Part shown: one piece after another, positions 46,316 through 55,848 of the stretch
How the letters are laid out: every line of letters starts with the position of its first letter
Position numbering within the stretch: position 1 is the first letter of the stretch
From: Kumtagia sp963829135
GTDB lineage: Bacteria > Pseudomonadota > Alphaproteobacteria > Rhizobiales > Rhizobiaceae
Reading direction: 5' to 3'
DNA length: 64,000 nt
Assembly (NCBI GenBank): GCA_963829135.1
Contig: CAWHHO010000008.1
Coordinates: forward strand, 124,001-188,000
Position numbers and translations under genes: made by a program
Notes under the pieces: model-generated
What the model saw: the letters and a program-made list of their open reading frames with translations, nothing else
The model's database searches: none
What the model was told of the DNA's origin: nothing

Positions 46316-46554
46316 TGATGTTGGCGACGCTTCCGTTCGATCATTGCCTTGACATCGAACGGTCTCGGCTCGCCACTTTGTTCGCCCTTGATCAAAGCTG
46401 CCCGTACCGCTTCTATATGTTCCTGATGATCCTCAAGGAGGCGCAGTCCGGCCCTGATCACTTCGCTGGCTGTCGAGTATTTTCCTTCACGTACCTGCCG
46501 GTCGATAAATCCCGTATAGTGCTCGCTTAAAGAAATAGACGTGTTCTTGCTCAT
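46312..46554 (-). CDS. parD: ParD-family antitoxin
   Basis: 80 residues from the ATG giving MSKNTSISLSEHYTGFIDRQVREGKYSTASEVIRAGLRLLEDHQEHIEAV. This ribbon-helix-helix motif is the ParD DNA-binding and dimer part, with a charged C-terminal tail that wraps the toxin. It precedes parE and would repress the pair's own promoter. I use this start because it fits the family; an ATG 11 codons earlier is possible. Confidence 0.9.
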   Translation of the reverse strand: MSKNTSISLSEHYTGFIDRQVREGKYSTASEVIRAGLRLLEDHQEHIEAVRAALIKGEQSGEPRPFDVKAMIERKRRQHQ

Positions 46555-46594
46555 GCCGTGAGGTATACCAGTTTTTGGTATATGCATTCAAGTC

Positions 46595-48265
46595 TTAATT
46601 CCCCGCGCTAGCCATCCGCCGTCCGGCAATTGCCTTTTCCAGCCAGCCGATCTCCATCTCCGGAACCGAAGACAGAAGCAGGTCGGTGTAGTCGTCGAAG
46701 GGAGGCGCCAGCACCTGGCTCTTCGGCCCGTAGCGCACGACTTCGCCGCGATACATCACCGCGATGGAGTCGGCGATCGACTTAACGGTAGCGAGATCGT
46801 GGGTGATGAACAGATAGGCGACGTTCTCCTCCTTCTGCAGTTCCAACAGCAGTTTGAGGATGCCGTTCGCCACCAGCGGATCGAGCGCGGAAGTGACCTC
46901 ATCGCAAATGATCAGCTTCGGCTTGGCGGCAAGCGAACGGGCGATGCAGACGCGCTGCTTCTGCCCGCCCGACAGCTCCGCAGGATAGCGGTCGATGAAT
47001 CCTTTGCCCATCTCGATCTTTTCAAGCAGTTCGGCGACACGCCTGTCGCGCTGCTGCCCGCGCATGCCGAAATAGAACTCGAGCGGCCGCCCGATGATCG
47101 TACCCACCGTCTGGCGCGGATTCATCGCCACGTCGGCCATCTGGTAGATCATCTGCAGCTGCCGCAGATCCTCCTTAGGCCTGCCCGACAGCGCCTTCGA
47201 CAGCGGACGGCCGTCAAAGGTGATCGTGCCCTCCTCAGGTGGCAACAGCCCGGTAATCGCACGCGCCAACGTCGACTTGCCCGAGCCGGATTCGCCTACG
47301 ACCGCCAGTGTCTGTCCGGGATAGATATCGACCGAAACGTTTTTGAGTACCTTCACCTTGCCGCCGCCATAGGCCGCGGTGACGTTTTTTACCGACAGAA
47401 ACGGTTTCGTGCCCGGCTTCTGCTCGTCATGGTGGATCTCGTGAACGGACACCAGCGCGTTGGTGTATTCCTGCCTCGGTTCCTTGATGATCTGGCGCGT
47501 GCCGCCCCACTCCACCAAACGGCCATGGCGCAGCACCATGATTTCGTCCGCGACCTGCGCGACGACGGCGAGATCGTGGGTGATGTAGAGTGCCGCGACG
47601 CCGGTATCGTGGATGGCATCCTTGATCGCCGCCAGCACATCGATCTGCGTGGTCACATCAAGCGCTGTCGTCGGCTCGTCGAAAACGATCAGGTCCGGCT
47701 CGGAGCACAGCGCCATCGCCGTCATCACGCGCTGCAACTGTCCGCCCGAGACTTGGTGCGGGAAGCGCTTTCCGATGTTTTCCGGGTCGGGCAGGCTGAG
47801 TTTCTTGAAAAGCGCGATCGCCCGTTTCTCGGCTTCAGCGCGGCTGGCGACGCCATGCAGAAGCGTCGCCTCGACCACCTGATCCATCAGCCGATGCGCC
47901 GGGTTGAACGACGCCGCAGCCGACTGTGCGACGTAGCAGACCTCGCGACCCCGAAGCTTGCGAAGGCCGGACTTGCCACCCTTCAATATGTCGCGGCCAT
48001 TGATAACCACCTCCCCGCCGGTGATGCGAACGCCGCCACGACCGAAGCCCATAGAGGACAGGCCGATGGTCGATTTGCCGGCGCCGGACTCGCCGATCAA
48101 CCCGAGCACCTTGCCGCGGTTGAGCGTCAGCGACACGTCATGGACGAGCGTGATGTTCTTCGGCGGCTCGCCGGGTGGGAACACCTTTGCCTCGATCCGC
48201 AAATTGCGGATGTCGAGCAGGAGGTCGGACCTGTCTGCCTTTGCAGTTTGTGCCGCCTTGGCCAT
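46595..48265 (-). CDS. Peptide-type ABC transporter ATPase, fused DppD-DppF
   Basis: 556 residues with two ABC domains. The first has GESGAGKSTIGLS, VSGGQLQRVMTAMALCSEPDLIVFDEPTTALD and ITHDLAVVAQ; the second has GESGSGKSTLARAI, LSGGQKQRVCIARSLAAKPKLIICDEVTSALD and ITHDLATVKSI. Dpp/Opp transporters usually have two separate ATPases; rhizobia often use one fused chain. It is the last gene of the leftward dpp-like operon, with its ATG overlapping the permease stop (TGATG). Confidence 0.92.
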   Translation of the reverse strand: MAKAAQTAKADRSDLLLDIRNLRIEAKVFPPGEPPKNITLVHDVSLTLNRGKVLGLIGESGAGKSTIGLSSMGFGRGGVRITGGEVVINGRDILKGGKSGLRKLRGREVCYVAQSAAASFNPAHRLMDQVVEATLLHGVASRAEAEKRAIALFKKLSLPDPENIGKRFPHQVSGGQLQRVMTAMALCSEPDLIVFDEPTTALDVTTQIDVLAAIKDAIHDTGVAALYITHDLAVVAQVADEIMVLRHGRLVEWGGTRQIIKEPRQEYTNALVSVHEIHHDEQKPGTKPFLSVKNVTAAYGGGKVKVLKNVSVDIYPGQTLAVVGESGSGKSTLARAITGLLPPEEGTITFDGRPLSKALSGRPKEDLRQLQMIYQMADVAMNPRQTVGTIIGRPLEFYFGMRGQQRDRRVAELLEKIEMGKGFIDRYPAELSGGQKQRVCIARSLAAKPKLIICDEVTSALDPLVANGILKLLLELQKEENVAYLFITHDLATVKSIADSIAVMYRGEVVRYGPKSQVLAPPFDDYTDLLLSSVPEMEIGWLEKAIAGRRMASAGN

Positions 48266-49092
48266 CAGCCGCGCCCTCCCTTCAGGCTGGTCGTACGGTT
48301 CAGTATCCAGTCGGCAACCAGATTGACGGAGATCGCCAAGGCCGCGATTGCGGCGGCGGGCATCAGCGCCGCTGAGATGCCGAACACGATACCGTCCTTG
48401 TTTTCTTTCACCATGCCGCCCCAGTCAGCCGATGGAGGCTGAACACCCAAACCCAGGAACGACAAGGCCGACAGGAACAGCACTGCGTAGATGAAGCGCA
48501 GGCCCAACTCCGAGATCAAAGGAGACAATGCGTTCGGCAGGATCTCGCGAAAGATGATCCAGACATTGCCTTCGCCGCGCAGCTTAGCCGCCTCGACGAA
48601 ATCCATGACGTTGATATCGACGGCGACGGCGCGCGACAGACGGTAGACGCGGGTGGAGTCAAGGATGCCCATCACCAGAATCAGCGTGAGCGTCGATGAC
48701 GACAAAACCGAAAGGACGACCAGTGCGAAGATCAGCGTTGGAATCGCCATCAGCAGGTCGACGAAGCGCGACATCAGCGTATCGAACCAGCCGCCGATGA
48801 CGGCTGCCGCGAAGCCGAGTACCGAACCCAGTGTGAAGGACAGTATCGTAGCCATTACGGCGATGAAGATTGTCGTGCGCGCCCCGAAGATCATGCGCGA
48901 CAGCAGGTCGCGCCCGAGATTGTCCGTACCCAGCCAGAAGTTGGCCGAAGCAGGCTCCCACACCTGGCCAATGATCTCGTCGCGACCATACGGCGCGATC
49001 CACGGCGCGAGGATCGCCGCGAACAGGAAAGCCGCCGTGAGCACAAGACCAATCAGCGCGCCAGCTGGTATTTTGCGGATTTCAAGCATCAC
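48265..49092 (-). CDS. Peptide-type ABC transporter permease (DppC-like)
   Basis: 275 residues, six membrane segments, with the DppC opening IAPYGRDEIIGQVWEPASANFWLGTDNLGRDLLSRMIFGARTTI and the EAA loop VDFVEAAKLRGEGNVWIIFREILPNALSPL. It pairs with the DppB-like permease encoded six bases away. Confidence 0.93.
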   Translation of the reverse strand: MMLEIRKIPAGALIGLVLTAAFLFAAILAPWIAPYGRDEIIGQVWEPASANFWLGTDNLGRDLLSRMIFGARTTIFIAVMATILSFTLGSVLGFAAAVIGGWFDTLMSRFVDLLMAIPTLIFALVVLSVLSSSTLTLILVMGILDSTRVYRLSRAVAVDINVMDFVEAAKLRGEGNVWIIFREILPNALSPLISELGLRFIYAVLFLSALSFLGLGVQPPSADWGGMVKENKDGIVFGISAALMPAAAIAALAISVNLVADWILNRTTSLKGGRG

Positions 49093-49098
49093 AGCCCC

Positions 49099-50058
49099 CT
49101 ACTTCGGATGCCTGAGGCGCGGATTGGCGACGATCGCCGCTATGTCCGCAACTATGTTGAGGGAGATGTAGACCGCCGCGAAAATCAGGCCGACAGCCTG
49201 CACGACAGGCACATCGCGCTTGGCCACGTGATCGACCAGATACTGTCCCATGCCGGGATACACGAAGATCACCTCGATCACGACGACGCCGACGATCAGA
49301 AAGGCGAGGTTGAGCATGACGACGTTGACGATCGGCGCGATCGCGTTCGGGAAGGCATGCTTGCGGATGATCTCGAACTGGCTGAGGCCTTTGAGCTCGG
49401 CAGTTTCGACATAGGCCGACTGCATGACGTTGAGGATCGCCGCGCGGGTCATGCGCATCATGTGCGCAAGCACAACAAGCGTGAGCGCGGTTGCCGGAAG
49501 CACCACGACCTTCAGCCGCTCGAGGAACGGCATGCCGTCATAGACCGTGGAGATCGCCGGGAACCACTGCAGCTTGACCGCAAAGAACAGCACCAGCAGG
49601 TAACCGATGAAGAACTCGGGCAGCGACGTCGAGGCGAGCGCCAGGCCGGAAATGAGCTTGTCGATCGGGCCGTTGCGGTAGCGCACGGCGAGCAGTCCCA
49701 GAATGATCGCAAGCGGCACGGAGATGATTGCCGCGCAGAAGGCCAGGAACAGCGTGTTCCACAGCCGCCCGCCGATCGCCGTCGCAATGTCCTGCTTGCT
49801 GGAGAGGGCAGTGCCCAGGTCGCCGGTCACAACCCCGCCGAGCCAGCGTAAGTAGCGGATATAGGCTGGATCGTTGAGGCCCATCTCTTCGCGCAGATTG
49901 GCAAGAGCCTGCGGCGTTGCGGACTGACCGAGAATGGATTGCGCGACGTCGCCAGGCAGAATTTGTGTGCCGGCGAAGATCAGGACCGATACGGCCAGAA
50001 GAAGAACGATGCCCAGCGCAACGCGCTGGGCAATTAGCTTCACGATGGGTGATGACAT
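49099..50058 (-). CDS. Peptide-type ABC transporter permease (DppB-like)
   Basis: 319 residues with GDVAQSILGQSATPQALANLREEMGLNDP near the N-terminus, YVETAELKGLSQFEIIRKHAFPNAIAPIV as the EAA loop, and VEVIFVYPGMGQYLVDHVAKRDVPVVQAV near the end, all DppB family marks. It is 16 bp downstream of the binding-protein gene. Confidence 0.93.
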   Translation of the reverse strand: MSSPIVKLIAQRVALGIVLLLAVSVLIFAGTQILPGDVAQSILGQSATPQALANLREEMGLNDPAYIRYLRWLGGVVTGDLGTALSSKQDIATAIGGRLWNTLFLAFCAAIISVPLAIILGLLAVRYRNGPIDKLISGLALASTSLPEFFIGYLLVLFFAVKLQWFPAISTVYDGMPFLERLKVVVLPATALTLVVLAHMMRMTRAAILNVMQSAYVETAELKGLSQFEIIRKHAFPNAIAPIVNVVMLNLAFLIVGVVVIEVIFVYPGMGQYLVDHVAKRDVPVVQAVGLIFAAVYISLNIVADIAAIVANPRLRHPK

Positions 50059-50074
50059 CTCCGCAAGGCCGGGC

Positions 50075-51658
50075 TCAGCCGTTCAGCCAGCACTTGGAAA
50101 GCGCATAGCCGCCCATCATCTCCTGGTTGCCATCGGGCACCCAGCCGGCAACCTTCGGGCCGGTCGCGTCGATGAAGTCGTTGAACATCGGCGTGATGAC
50201 GCCGCCTTCCATGTTCACCATGGTGCCCATGTCCGCGTAGATCTTCTTGCGCTTCTCGGTATCCAGCTCCGCGCGCGCCGCAAGCAGCATCTTGTCGAAG
50301 TCCTCGCGCTGGAAGCGGGTGTCGTTCCAATCCGCCTTTGAATAGTAGGCAGTGGAATACATCTGGTCCTGCGTCGGCCGCCCGCCCCAATAGGACGCGG
50401 AGAAGGGCTGCTTGTTCCAGACTTCCGACCAGTAGCCGTCGCCCGGCTCGCGCTTGATCTCCAGCGTGATGCCGCACTTGGCGGCACTCTGCTGGTAGAG
50501 CTGGGCGGCGTCGACGGCGCCGGGGAAGGCCACGTCGGACGTGCGCAAAAGCACCGTGCCGCTATGGCCGGACTTCTTGTAGTGCTCGGCAGCCTTTTCA
50601 GGATCGAACTTGCGCTGCTCCATCGGGGTATACAGCGGGTAGGCCTTGTTGATCGGCGTGTCGTTGCCGACCGAGCCGTACCCCATCAGGATCTTCTGCA
50701 CCATTTCCTCGCGGTCGAGCGCGAATTTCAGCGCCAGCCGCAAATCGTTGTTGTCGAACGGTGCGGTGTTGCAATGGGCGATGAATACATAGTGGCCCTT
50801 GCCGGCGACGTTCTGGATGGTCACGCCCGGAACGCGCTTGATCAGTTCGACGATCTTCGGCTCGACGCGGTTGATCATTTCGACCTGGCCGCCCTGAAGG
50901 GCGGCGGTGCGCGCCGTCGGATCGTTGATGACGATGATCTCGATCTGATCCGCGAAACCGCGGTCGTCGCGCCAGTAACCGGCGAACTTTTCGCCGCCGA
51001 GGCGCACGCCCGCCTCATTGACGGTCACCTTGTACGGGCCGGTGCCGATGCCTTCAGCCGGGTTGTCCTTTCCGCCATTCGGCTGGATCATGAGGTGATA
51101 GTCATCGAGCAGGAACGGCAGGTCGGCGTTAGCATCCTTCAGCGTGAAGACGACGGTGTCGCCATCCGCCTTGACACTGTAGATGCCGCCCATAATGCCG
51201 AGCGCGCCCGACTTCGACTTCTCGTCGGAGTGACGCTCCATCGTCGCCACGACGTCGGCGGGGGTCATTTCCTTGCCATTGTGGAACTGGACGCCCTTGC
51301 GGATCTTGAAGGTCCATACCTTGGCATCGTCTGATGCGCCCCACTCTTCGGCAAGCGCTGGCGCGACCGTGCCCTCAGCGGTCATCTGCACAAGCTGCTC
51401 GCCCCACTGGCGGCCGAAGAAGTAGGGAACCTGGCTTGACCAGGTCGCCGGATCGAGACTGTCGGTCGCCGCGCCGCCCTGCATACCGGCGCGCAGTACG
51501 CCCCCTTTCACGGGGGTCTGCGCTCTCGCAGCCGAGGAAAGCAATGAATTCGCAAATGTGGCGGTCACGCCAAGGGCGGCCGCACGGCCGAGAAAATCAC
51601 GCCGGCTAAGTTTACCGGCGACAACGCGACTGCTCAGAAAGTCTAGTTCATTCGACAT
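50075..51658 (-). CDS. Peptide-type ABC transporter substrate-binding protein (SBP family 5)
   Basis: 527 residues. The Tat-like leader LSRRDFLGRAAALGVTATFANSLLSSAARA precedes QTPVKGGVLRAGM. Family 5 landmarks are WSSQVPYFFGRQWGEQLVQM, WTFKIRKGVQFHNGKEMTPADVVATMERH, IGTGPYKV, LALKFALDREEMVQKILMGYGSVGNDTPI and YWGGRPTQDQMY. These receptors bind peptides or diverse small molecules. Its genome neighbours are esterases and carnitine-degradation genes, so the ligand may not be a peptide. Confidence 0.92.
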   Translation of the reverse strand: MSNELDFLSSRVVAGKLSRRDFLGRAAALGVTATFANSLLSSAARAQTPVKGGVLRAGMQGGAATDSLDPATWSSQVPYFFGRQWGEQLVQMTAEGTVAPALAEEWGASDDAKVWTFKIRKGVQFHNGKEMTPADVVATMERHSDEKSKSGALGIMGGIYSVKADGDTVVFTLKDANADLPFLLDDYHLMIQPNGGKDNPAEGIGTGPYKVTVNEAGVRLGGEKFAGYWRDDRGFADQIEIIVINDPTARTAALQGGQVEMINRVEPKIVELIKRVPGVTIQNVAGKGHYVFIAHCNTAPFDNNDLRLALKFALDREEMVQKILMGYGSVGNDTPINKAYPLYTPMEQRKFDPEKAAEHYKKSGHSGTVLLRTSDVAFPGAVDAAQLYQQSAAKCGITLEIKREPGDGYWSEVWNKQPFSASYWGGRPTQDQMYSTAYYSKADWNDTRFQREDFDKMLLAARAELDTEKRKKIYADMGTMVNMEGGVITPMFNDFIDATGPKVAGWVPDGNQEMMGGYALSKCWLNG

Positions 51659-51835
51659 GTTGCAAGTTCCTCACTCAAGTGTTCTGACCGTGGTCTTATG
51701 TTATGGTTGCGAGGATATGATCGTATCCTTGGGAGGCGCGCAAGGCAGTTTGCGACATGACGTGGCGTAAATGATAAGACCCGGTTGGCCCAAGTCTGAA
51801 TCGGTTTAGAATCGCCGACGCTTCACCGGCGCACC

Positions 51836-53844
51836 CTAAATGTGATCGCGCGGCACCTCTTCCTTGAAGTTCCGCTCGAACACCAGGACGTCGCCTTCAT
51901 AAGCTTCTATACGGCCGGTGAGGTAGAATGTCGTAGCGTCAGACCGCATCGAGGCGAATGTCTCGGTGCGTACAGACCAATCGTCGCGCGACAATGTTGA
52001 GGTCCAGTGGGTGATGCCGCTTGCCGACAACGGGTCTTCCGGATGGATGGTCCAGCGCTCACGGGCAACTCCGCCATTGATCAGCCCATGATCGGCATCC
52101 CGCGTCTCGCCGAAATCATCGATGATCGCCAGTGTCACGGCGCCGGTGCGGTCATCGCGCTCGACCTTGCGGCTGTTGCTTGGCGCCCTCACCGTCTGCG
52201 TGTTCCACGGGCGCGCAGCCTCCGGTTCGCTGAACGTCGCCTCGTCGCCCCTGCCGGCAGGCCGCTCCGGAATGTCAATATCACCTGAATGCAGCGTAAG
52301 CTGCACGGCGTTGGGTGAGGGCCAGACCATCGGCCAATAGGTGGACGATACAGCCACCCGCAGCCGGTGCCCGGCTGGAATCTGGTAAGCGATGTCGTCG
52401 AGCTTGAAAGCGACGTCCATCACTTCGCCCGGTACGACGGCCTGCGGAAGCTCGTGGCTTTCGCGGTGGCAGAGATTGAAGACGCCATACGTTATGCGCG
52501 TCGAGGCGCCGCCGGGATGCACATCGCACAGGCGCACAGCCACCATCGCCGTCGGCCGATCGGCGGAAATCTTCAGTCGAATGATCGGCGCACCAACAAT
52601 GTCGATGGATGTCGCCAGCGGCGCGGTATCGAAACACACTGACTTGGCGTCGTCGGCGCGCTGGTCGCCGGGCATTTCCGGGCCGAGCCAGATCGCACAA
52701 TATTCCCCGCCGTCCATGCCGCAATCCTGTGGCGTGGCTATTTGTGTCGGCGACAGGACTGCATCGCCCTCGCCCAGTCTGTTGCCGTCTGCAAAGGTAA
52801 AGCGGCGGGGCGCGATAGCTCGGCGACGGCCATTGATATTCGGCGATCCAGCGGCCCGGCCGCTCCTCGTACCAGTCGCGCGGCGGCACCGAGTCCATCA
52901 GATAGAGCCGCATCGCCGGATCGTTCTCGACGCCGGTTTCCTTGCCCTTCAGCCAGCAGTCCCACCAGCGCAGAGCCTCCTGCAGGAAGCCGATGGCCGG
53001 CTTCGGCACGGCGAAATGCGGATATTTGTGGATCCATGGCCCGATGATGCCTTTCACGGGCGCCTGGATACCCTCGACCAGGCGTGCCACCGCATTCTTG
53101 TAGGCGTCGCCCCAGCCGCCGATGGCGAGCGTTGCCGCTTGAATCGCCGGAAAATCCTCACAGATCGAGCCGCGTTTCCAATATGCGTCGCGGCGCTGGT
53201 GCCGCAGCCAGACCGCAGGCAGGAACGGCTCGTGCTCCAGCCGTTCCATCCACATATCCTCCCAGCTGTCGCCGACGATCGCCGGATCTGGCGAGCGCGA
53301 CGAATAGGACAGCATGGTTGAGCCCCAGCCGAGATTCTCGTTGAGCAAGCAGGCCGCCTTTGTAGTGGATATCATCGGCATAACGGTCGTCGGTGGAGCA
53401 AAGCGTAATGATCGCCTTCAGCGCTTCCGGCTGCTTTGCCGCGACTTGCAGCGCGTTGAACCCGCCCCAGGAAATGCCCATCATGCCGACCTTGCCATTG
53501 CACCAGGGCTGCTGCGCCGCCCAGGCGATCACGGCGCAGGCATCCTCCAGCTCGCGCTCGGTATATTCGTCGTCCATCAGTCCCTCGGAATCGCCGTTTC
53601 CGCGCATGTCCACGCGGATCGACGCATAACCGTGGCCGGCGAAATATGGATGCGTGAGGCAATCCCGCGCCGTCGTGCCGTCGCGCTTGCGGTAGGGCAG
53701 ATGCTCGAGGATGGCCGGTACGGGATCCTTCTCGGCATCGATCGGCAGCCAGATACGCGCCGACAGCGTGCAGCCGTCCGGCATTTCGATGCCGACATCC
53801 GGATTTTCGACGATTACCCGAGGGAAATTCGTGACGGTCTTCAT
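51836..53844 (-). pseudogene. CocE/NonD family serine hydrolase (X-Pro dipeptidyl-peptidase fold), two frameshifts
   Basis: About 670 residues in three frames. First: PDGCTLSARIWLPIDAEKDPVPAILEHLPYRKRDG, the SIRVDMRGNGDSEG segment, and the nucleophile elbow GMMGISWGGFNALQ. Second: SWEDMWMERLEHEPFLPAVWLRHQRRDAYWKRGSI and IGGWGDAYKNAVARLVEG, WIHKYPH. Third: the galactose-binding-like C-terminal domain from MDGGEYCAIWLGPEMPGD through YQIPAGHRLRVAVSSTYWPMVWPSP. Removing one base near 53355 and one near 52835 joins them. The fold hydrolyses esters or amides (for example cocaine esterase). It lies upstream of the transporter genes in the same direction. Confidence 0.85.
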
Positions 53845-53956
53845 GGCCGGCCCTCCGCTCTCATCGTTTCATATCTCGATACCGTAGTTTTATGGAGATT
53901 GGAGCACGAGTCATGGCCATTGTCGCCGTCTGCGTCGCTCCACGGCGCCACGATTT

Positions 53957-54901
53957 TCACTCCGCAGGCCATTCCCCGCGCCCGAGCATCGCCACCGCCT
54001 CGACAATCCGCGAGAAGCTTTCGCGGGCGCGTGCGACCGTGTGGCGCGCACGCAGATAACCGTGAACCAGTCCCGGCTCCTCGTGCCATTTCGCCTTGCC
54101 GCCGGCTGCCAGAATCCGGTCGCGGTAGGCTTCGCCATCGGATGACAGCGGATCGCACTGGGCGGTGATCAAAACCGTTGGCGGCAGGCCGGAGAAATCG
54201 TGGTCGGCAAGCGGGTACAGCGTTTCAAGTCTTGAAGGCGCGAGACCGCCGGTTCGGATATCCTTGTAGAACTCGAGCTCCCGCACCGTCAGCATCGGCG
54301 CATTGGCGTGGTTCTGGTAGGACGATGCGTTTCGGTCTCCGCCAAGGCCTGGATAGATCAGAACCTGACCCACCGGCCTGCGCGCTTGCCCGCGCGTCGC
54401 GTGACTGGCGGCAGCGGCAAGGTTGCCACCGGCGGAATCGCCGGCAAGCAGGATTGAGCGGTCGTATTGATCGGCTGCCCACTCGAATGCTGAAACTGCA
54501 TCGTCAAAGGCCGACGGATGACGATGTTCCGGCGCCAGCCGGTAGTCCACCGACACGACCTCATAGCCTGTCCGCTGGCAAAGTTCGGCACAGACATCGT
54601 CATGGCTGTCCAGTCCGCCCAGGATGAAACCACCGCCATGGAAATACACCACGACGGCGTCGATCTTCGATCGAATGCTGCGATAGATGCGAATCGGGAT
54701 CGCGCGATCCATCAGTATGATTGCGGTTGTTGCCGCGGTGACGCCTTCGGGATAGCCGGCGAAGAATGCGCGGCACATTCGATCGTAGACATCCCGCTGC
54801 TGTGCCACGGTGACATCGATTGTGTCGGGCGGATAGAAAGAACTGGTGCGTTCGATGAACGCCCACGTCTCAGCGTCGATGAGGGTGGAATAGTCGGTCA
54901 A
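53957..54901 (-). CDS. HSL-family alpha/beta hydrolase (esterase)
   Basis: 314 residues. The oxyanion motif HGGGFILGG, nucleophile GDSAGGNLAAAA, Asp in TAQCDPLSSDGE and His in EPGLVHGYLRA form the hormone-sensitive-lipase-like catalytic set. These enzymes cleave short-chain esters or amides in the cytoplasm. It follows the enoyl-CoA hydratase gene by six bases, so it is part of the carnitine-linked run. Confidence 0.9.
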   Translation of the reverse strand: MTDYSTLIDAETWAFIERTSSFYPPDTIDVTVAQQRDVYDRMCRAFFAGYPEGVTAATTAIILMDRAIPIRIYRSIRSKIDAVVVYFHGGGFILGGLDSHDDVCAELCQRTGYEVVSVDYRLAPEHRHPSAFDDAVSAFEWAADQYDRSILLAGDSAGGNLAAAASHATRGQARRPVGQVLIYPGLGGDRNASSYQNHANAPMLTVRELEFYKDIRTGGLAPSRLETLYPLADHDFSGLPPTVLITAQCDPLSSDGEAYRDRILAAGGKAKWHEEPGLVHGYLRARHTVARARESFSRIVEAVAMLGRGEWPAE

Positions 54902-54907
54902 GCGCTG

Positions 54908-55690
54908 TCACCGACCCTTCCACATCGGGTCGCGCTTTTCCGCAAACGCCTTGAAGCCCTCAAGATTGTCCTCCGAGCCGTACAGGATATCCACCGTCGG
55001 CAGCTGGCGGCGCGTAACCTTGTTCATCGCCTCCTGGAAGGGCAGGCCTTCGGCGACTCGCGCGGTCTCCTTGATCGCGGCGAAAACCAGCGGCGGTCCG
55101 CCGGCGAGCAGCCGTGCGATCTCCCAGACCCGCTCTTCCAGCTTCTCCTTCGGCAGCACTTCGTTGACGAGCCCCCAGCGATGCGCCTCGGCGACATCCA
55201 TCCAGCGGCCGGTGAGCAGCAGGTCCATGGCGACATGATAGGGAATCCGCTTGGGCAGCTTGATGGTCGCGGCATCCGCCAGCGTACCGGCACGGATTTC
55301 CGGCAGCGCGAAGCTTGAATGGTCGGAGGCATAGATCAGGTCGCAGGACAGCGCCAGTTCGAAGCCGCCGCCCACCGCCATGCCGTTGACGCAGGCGATT
55401 ACAGGCTTGTTGAGGTCGCGCAACTCCTGCAGGCCGGCAAAGCCGCCGACGCCGTAGTCGCCATCGACAGCATCGCCGCCGGCGGCAGCTTTCAGATCCC
55501 AACCGGCGCAGAAGAACTTGTCGCCGGCCGTCTTGACGATGGCGACGCGCAGGTCCGGATCGTCGCGGAACGCCTTGAAGGTCTCGCCCATCAGTCGCGA
55601 GGTTTTCAGGTCGATGGCGTTCGCCTTCGGCCGGTCCAGCGTGACTTCGAGGATCGTACCTTCACGGCGGGTGGTGATGACATCGGTCAT
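54908..55690 (-). CDS. caiD: Enoyl-CoA hydratase/isomerase family protein, CaiD-like carnitinyl-CoA dehydratase
   Basis: 260 residues. LDRPKANAIDLKTSRLMGETFKAF, AGWDLKAAAGG and ACVNGMAVGGGFELALSCDLIYAS form the crotonase fold's oxyanion hole; PEIRAGTLADAATIKLPKRIPYHVAMDLLLTGRWMDVAEAHRWGLVNEV carries the catalytic part, close to the CaiD subgroup. It would hydrate crotonobetainyl-CoA to carnitinyl-CoA. I use the ATG giving MTDVITT. Further upstream codons run through a palindromic repeat and are not used. Confidence 0.88.
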   Translation of the reverse strand: MTDVITTRREGTILEVTLDRPKANAIDLKTSRLMGETFKAFRDDPDLRVAIVKTAGDKFFCAGWDLKAAAGGDAVDGDYGVGGFAGLQELRDLNKPVIACVNGMAVGGGFELALSCDLIYASDHSSFALPEIRAGTLADAATIKLPKRIPYHVAMDLLLTGRWMDVAEAHRWGLVNEVLPKEKLEERVWEIARLLAGGPPLVFAAIKETARVAEGLPFQEAMNKVTRRQLPTVDILYGSEDNLEGFKAFAEKRDPMWKGR

Positions 55691-55701
55691 GGGTTCGCTC
55701 C

Positions 55702-55751
55702 TTACTCTCCCTTGTGGGGAGGATCGACCGGCGAAGCCTGTCGGGGTGGGC
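55702..55751. repeat. Degenerate half copy of the GC-rich palindromic element
   Basis: TTACTCTCCCTTGTGGGGAG followed by GATCGACCGGCGAAGCC matches the left half of the element at 56535 with changes. Located between the ligase and caiD genes, it is non-coding here. Confidence 0.65.
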
Positions 55752-55848
55752 TTAAGAGGTTCTGCCAAACGAGAGTAAGCATCGGCCTTGATATCAGTGG
55801 CGAAAGTCACCGCGCCTCGGCGGGCTGCGCCGTCCATGAAATAGTTGT

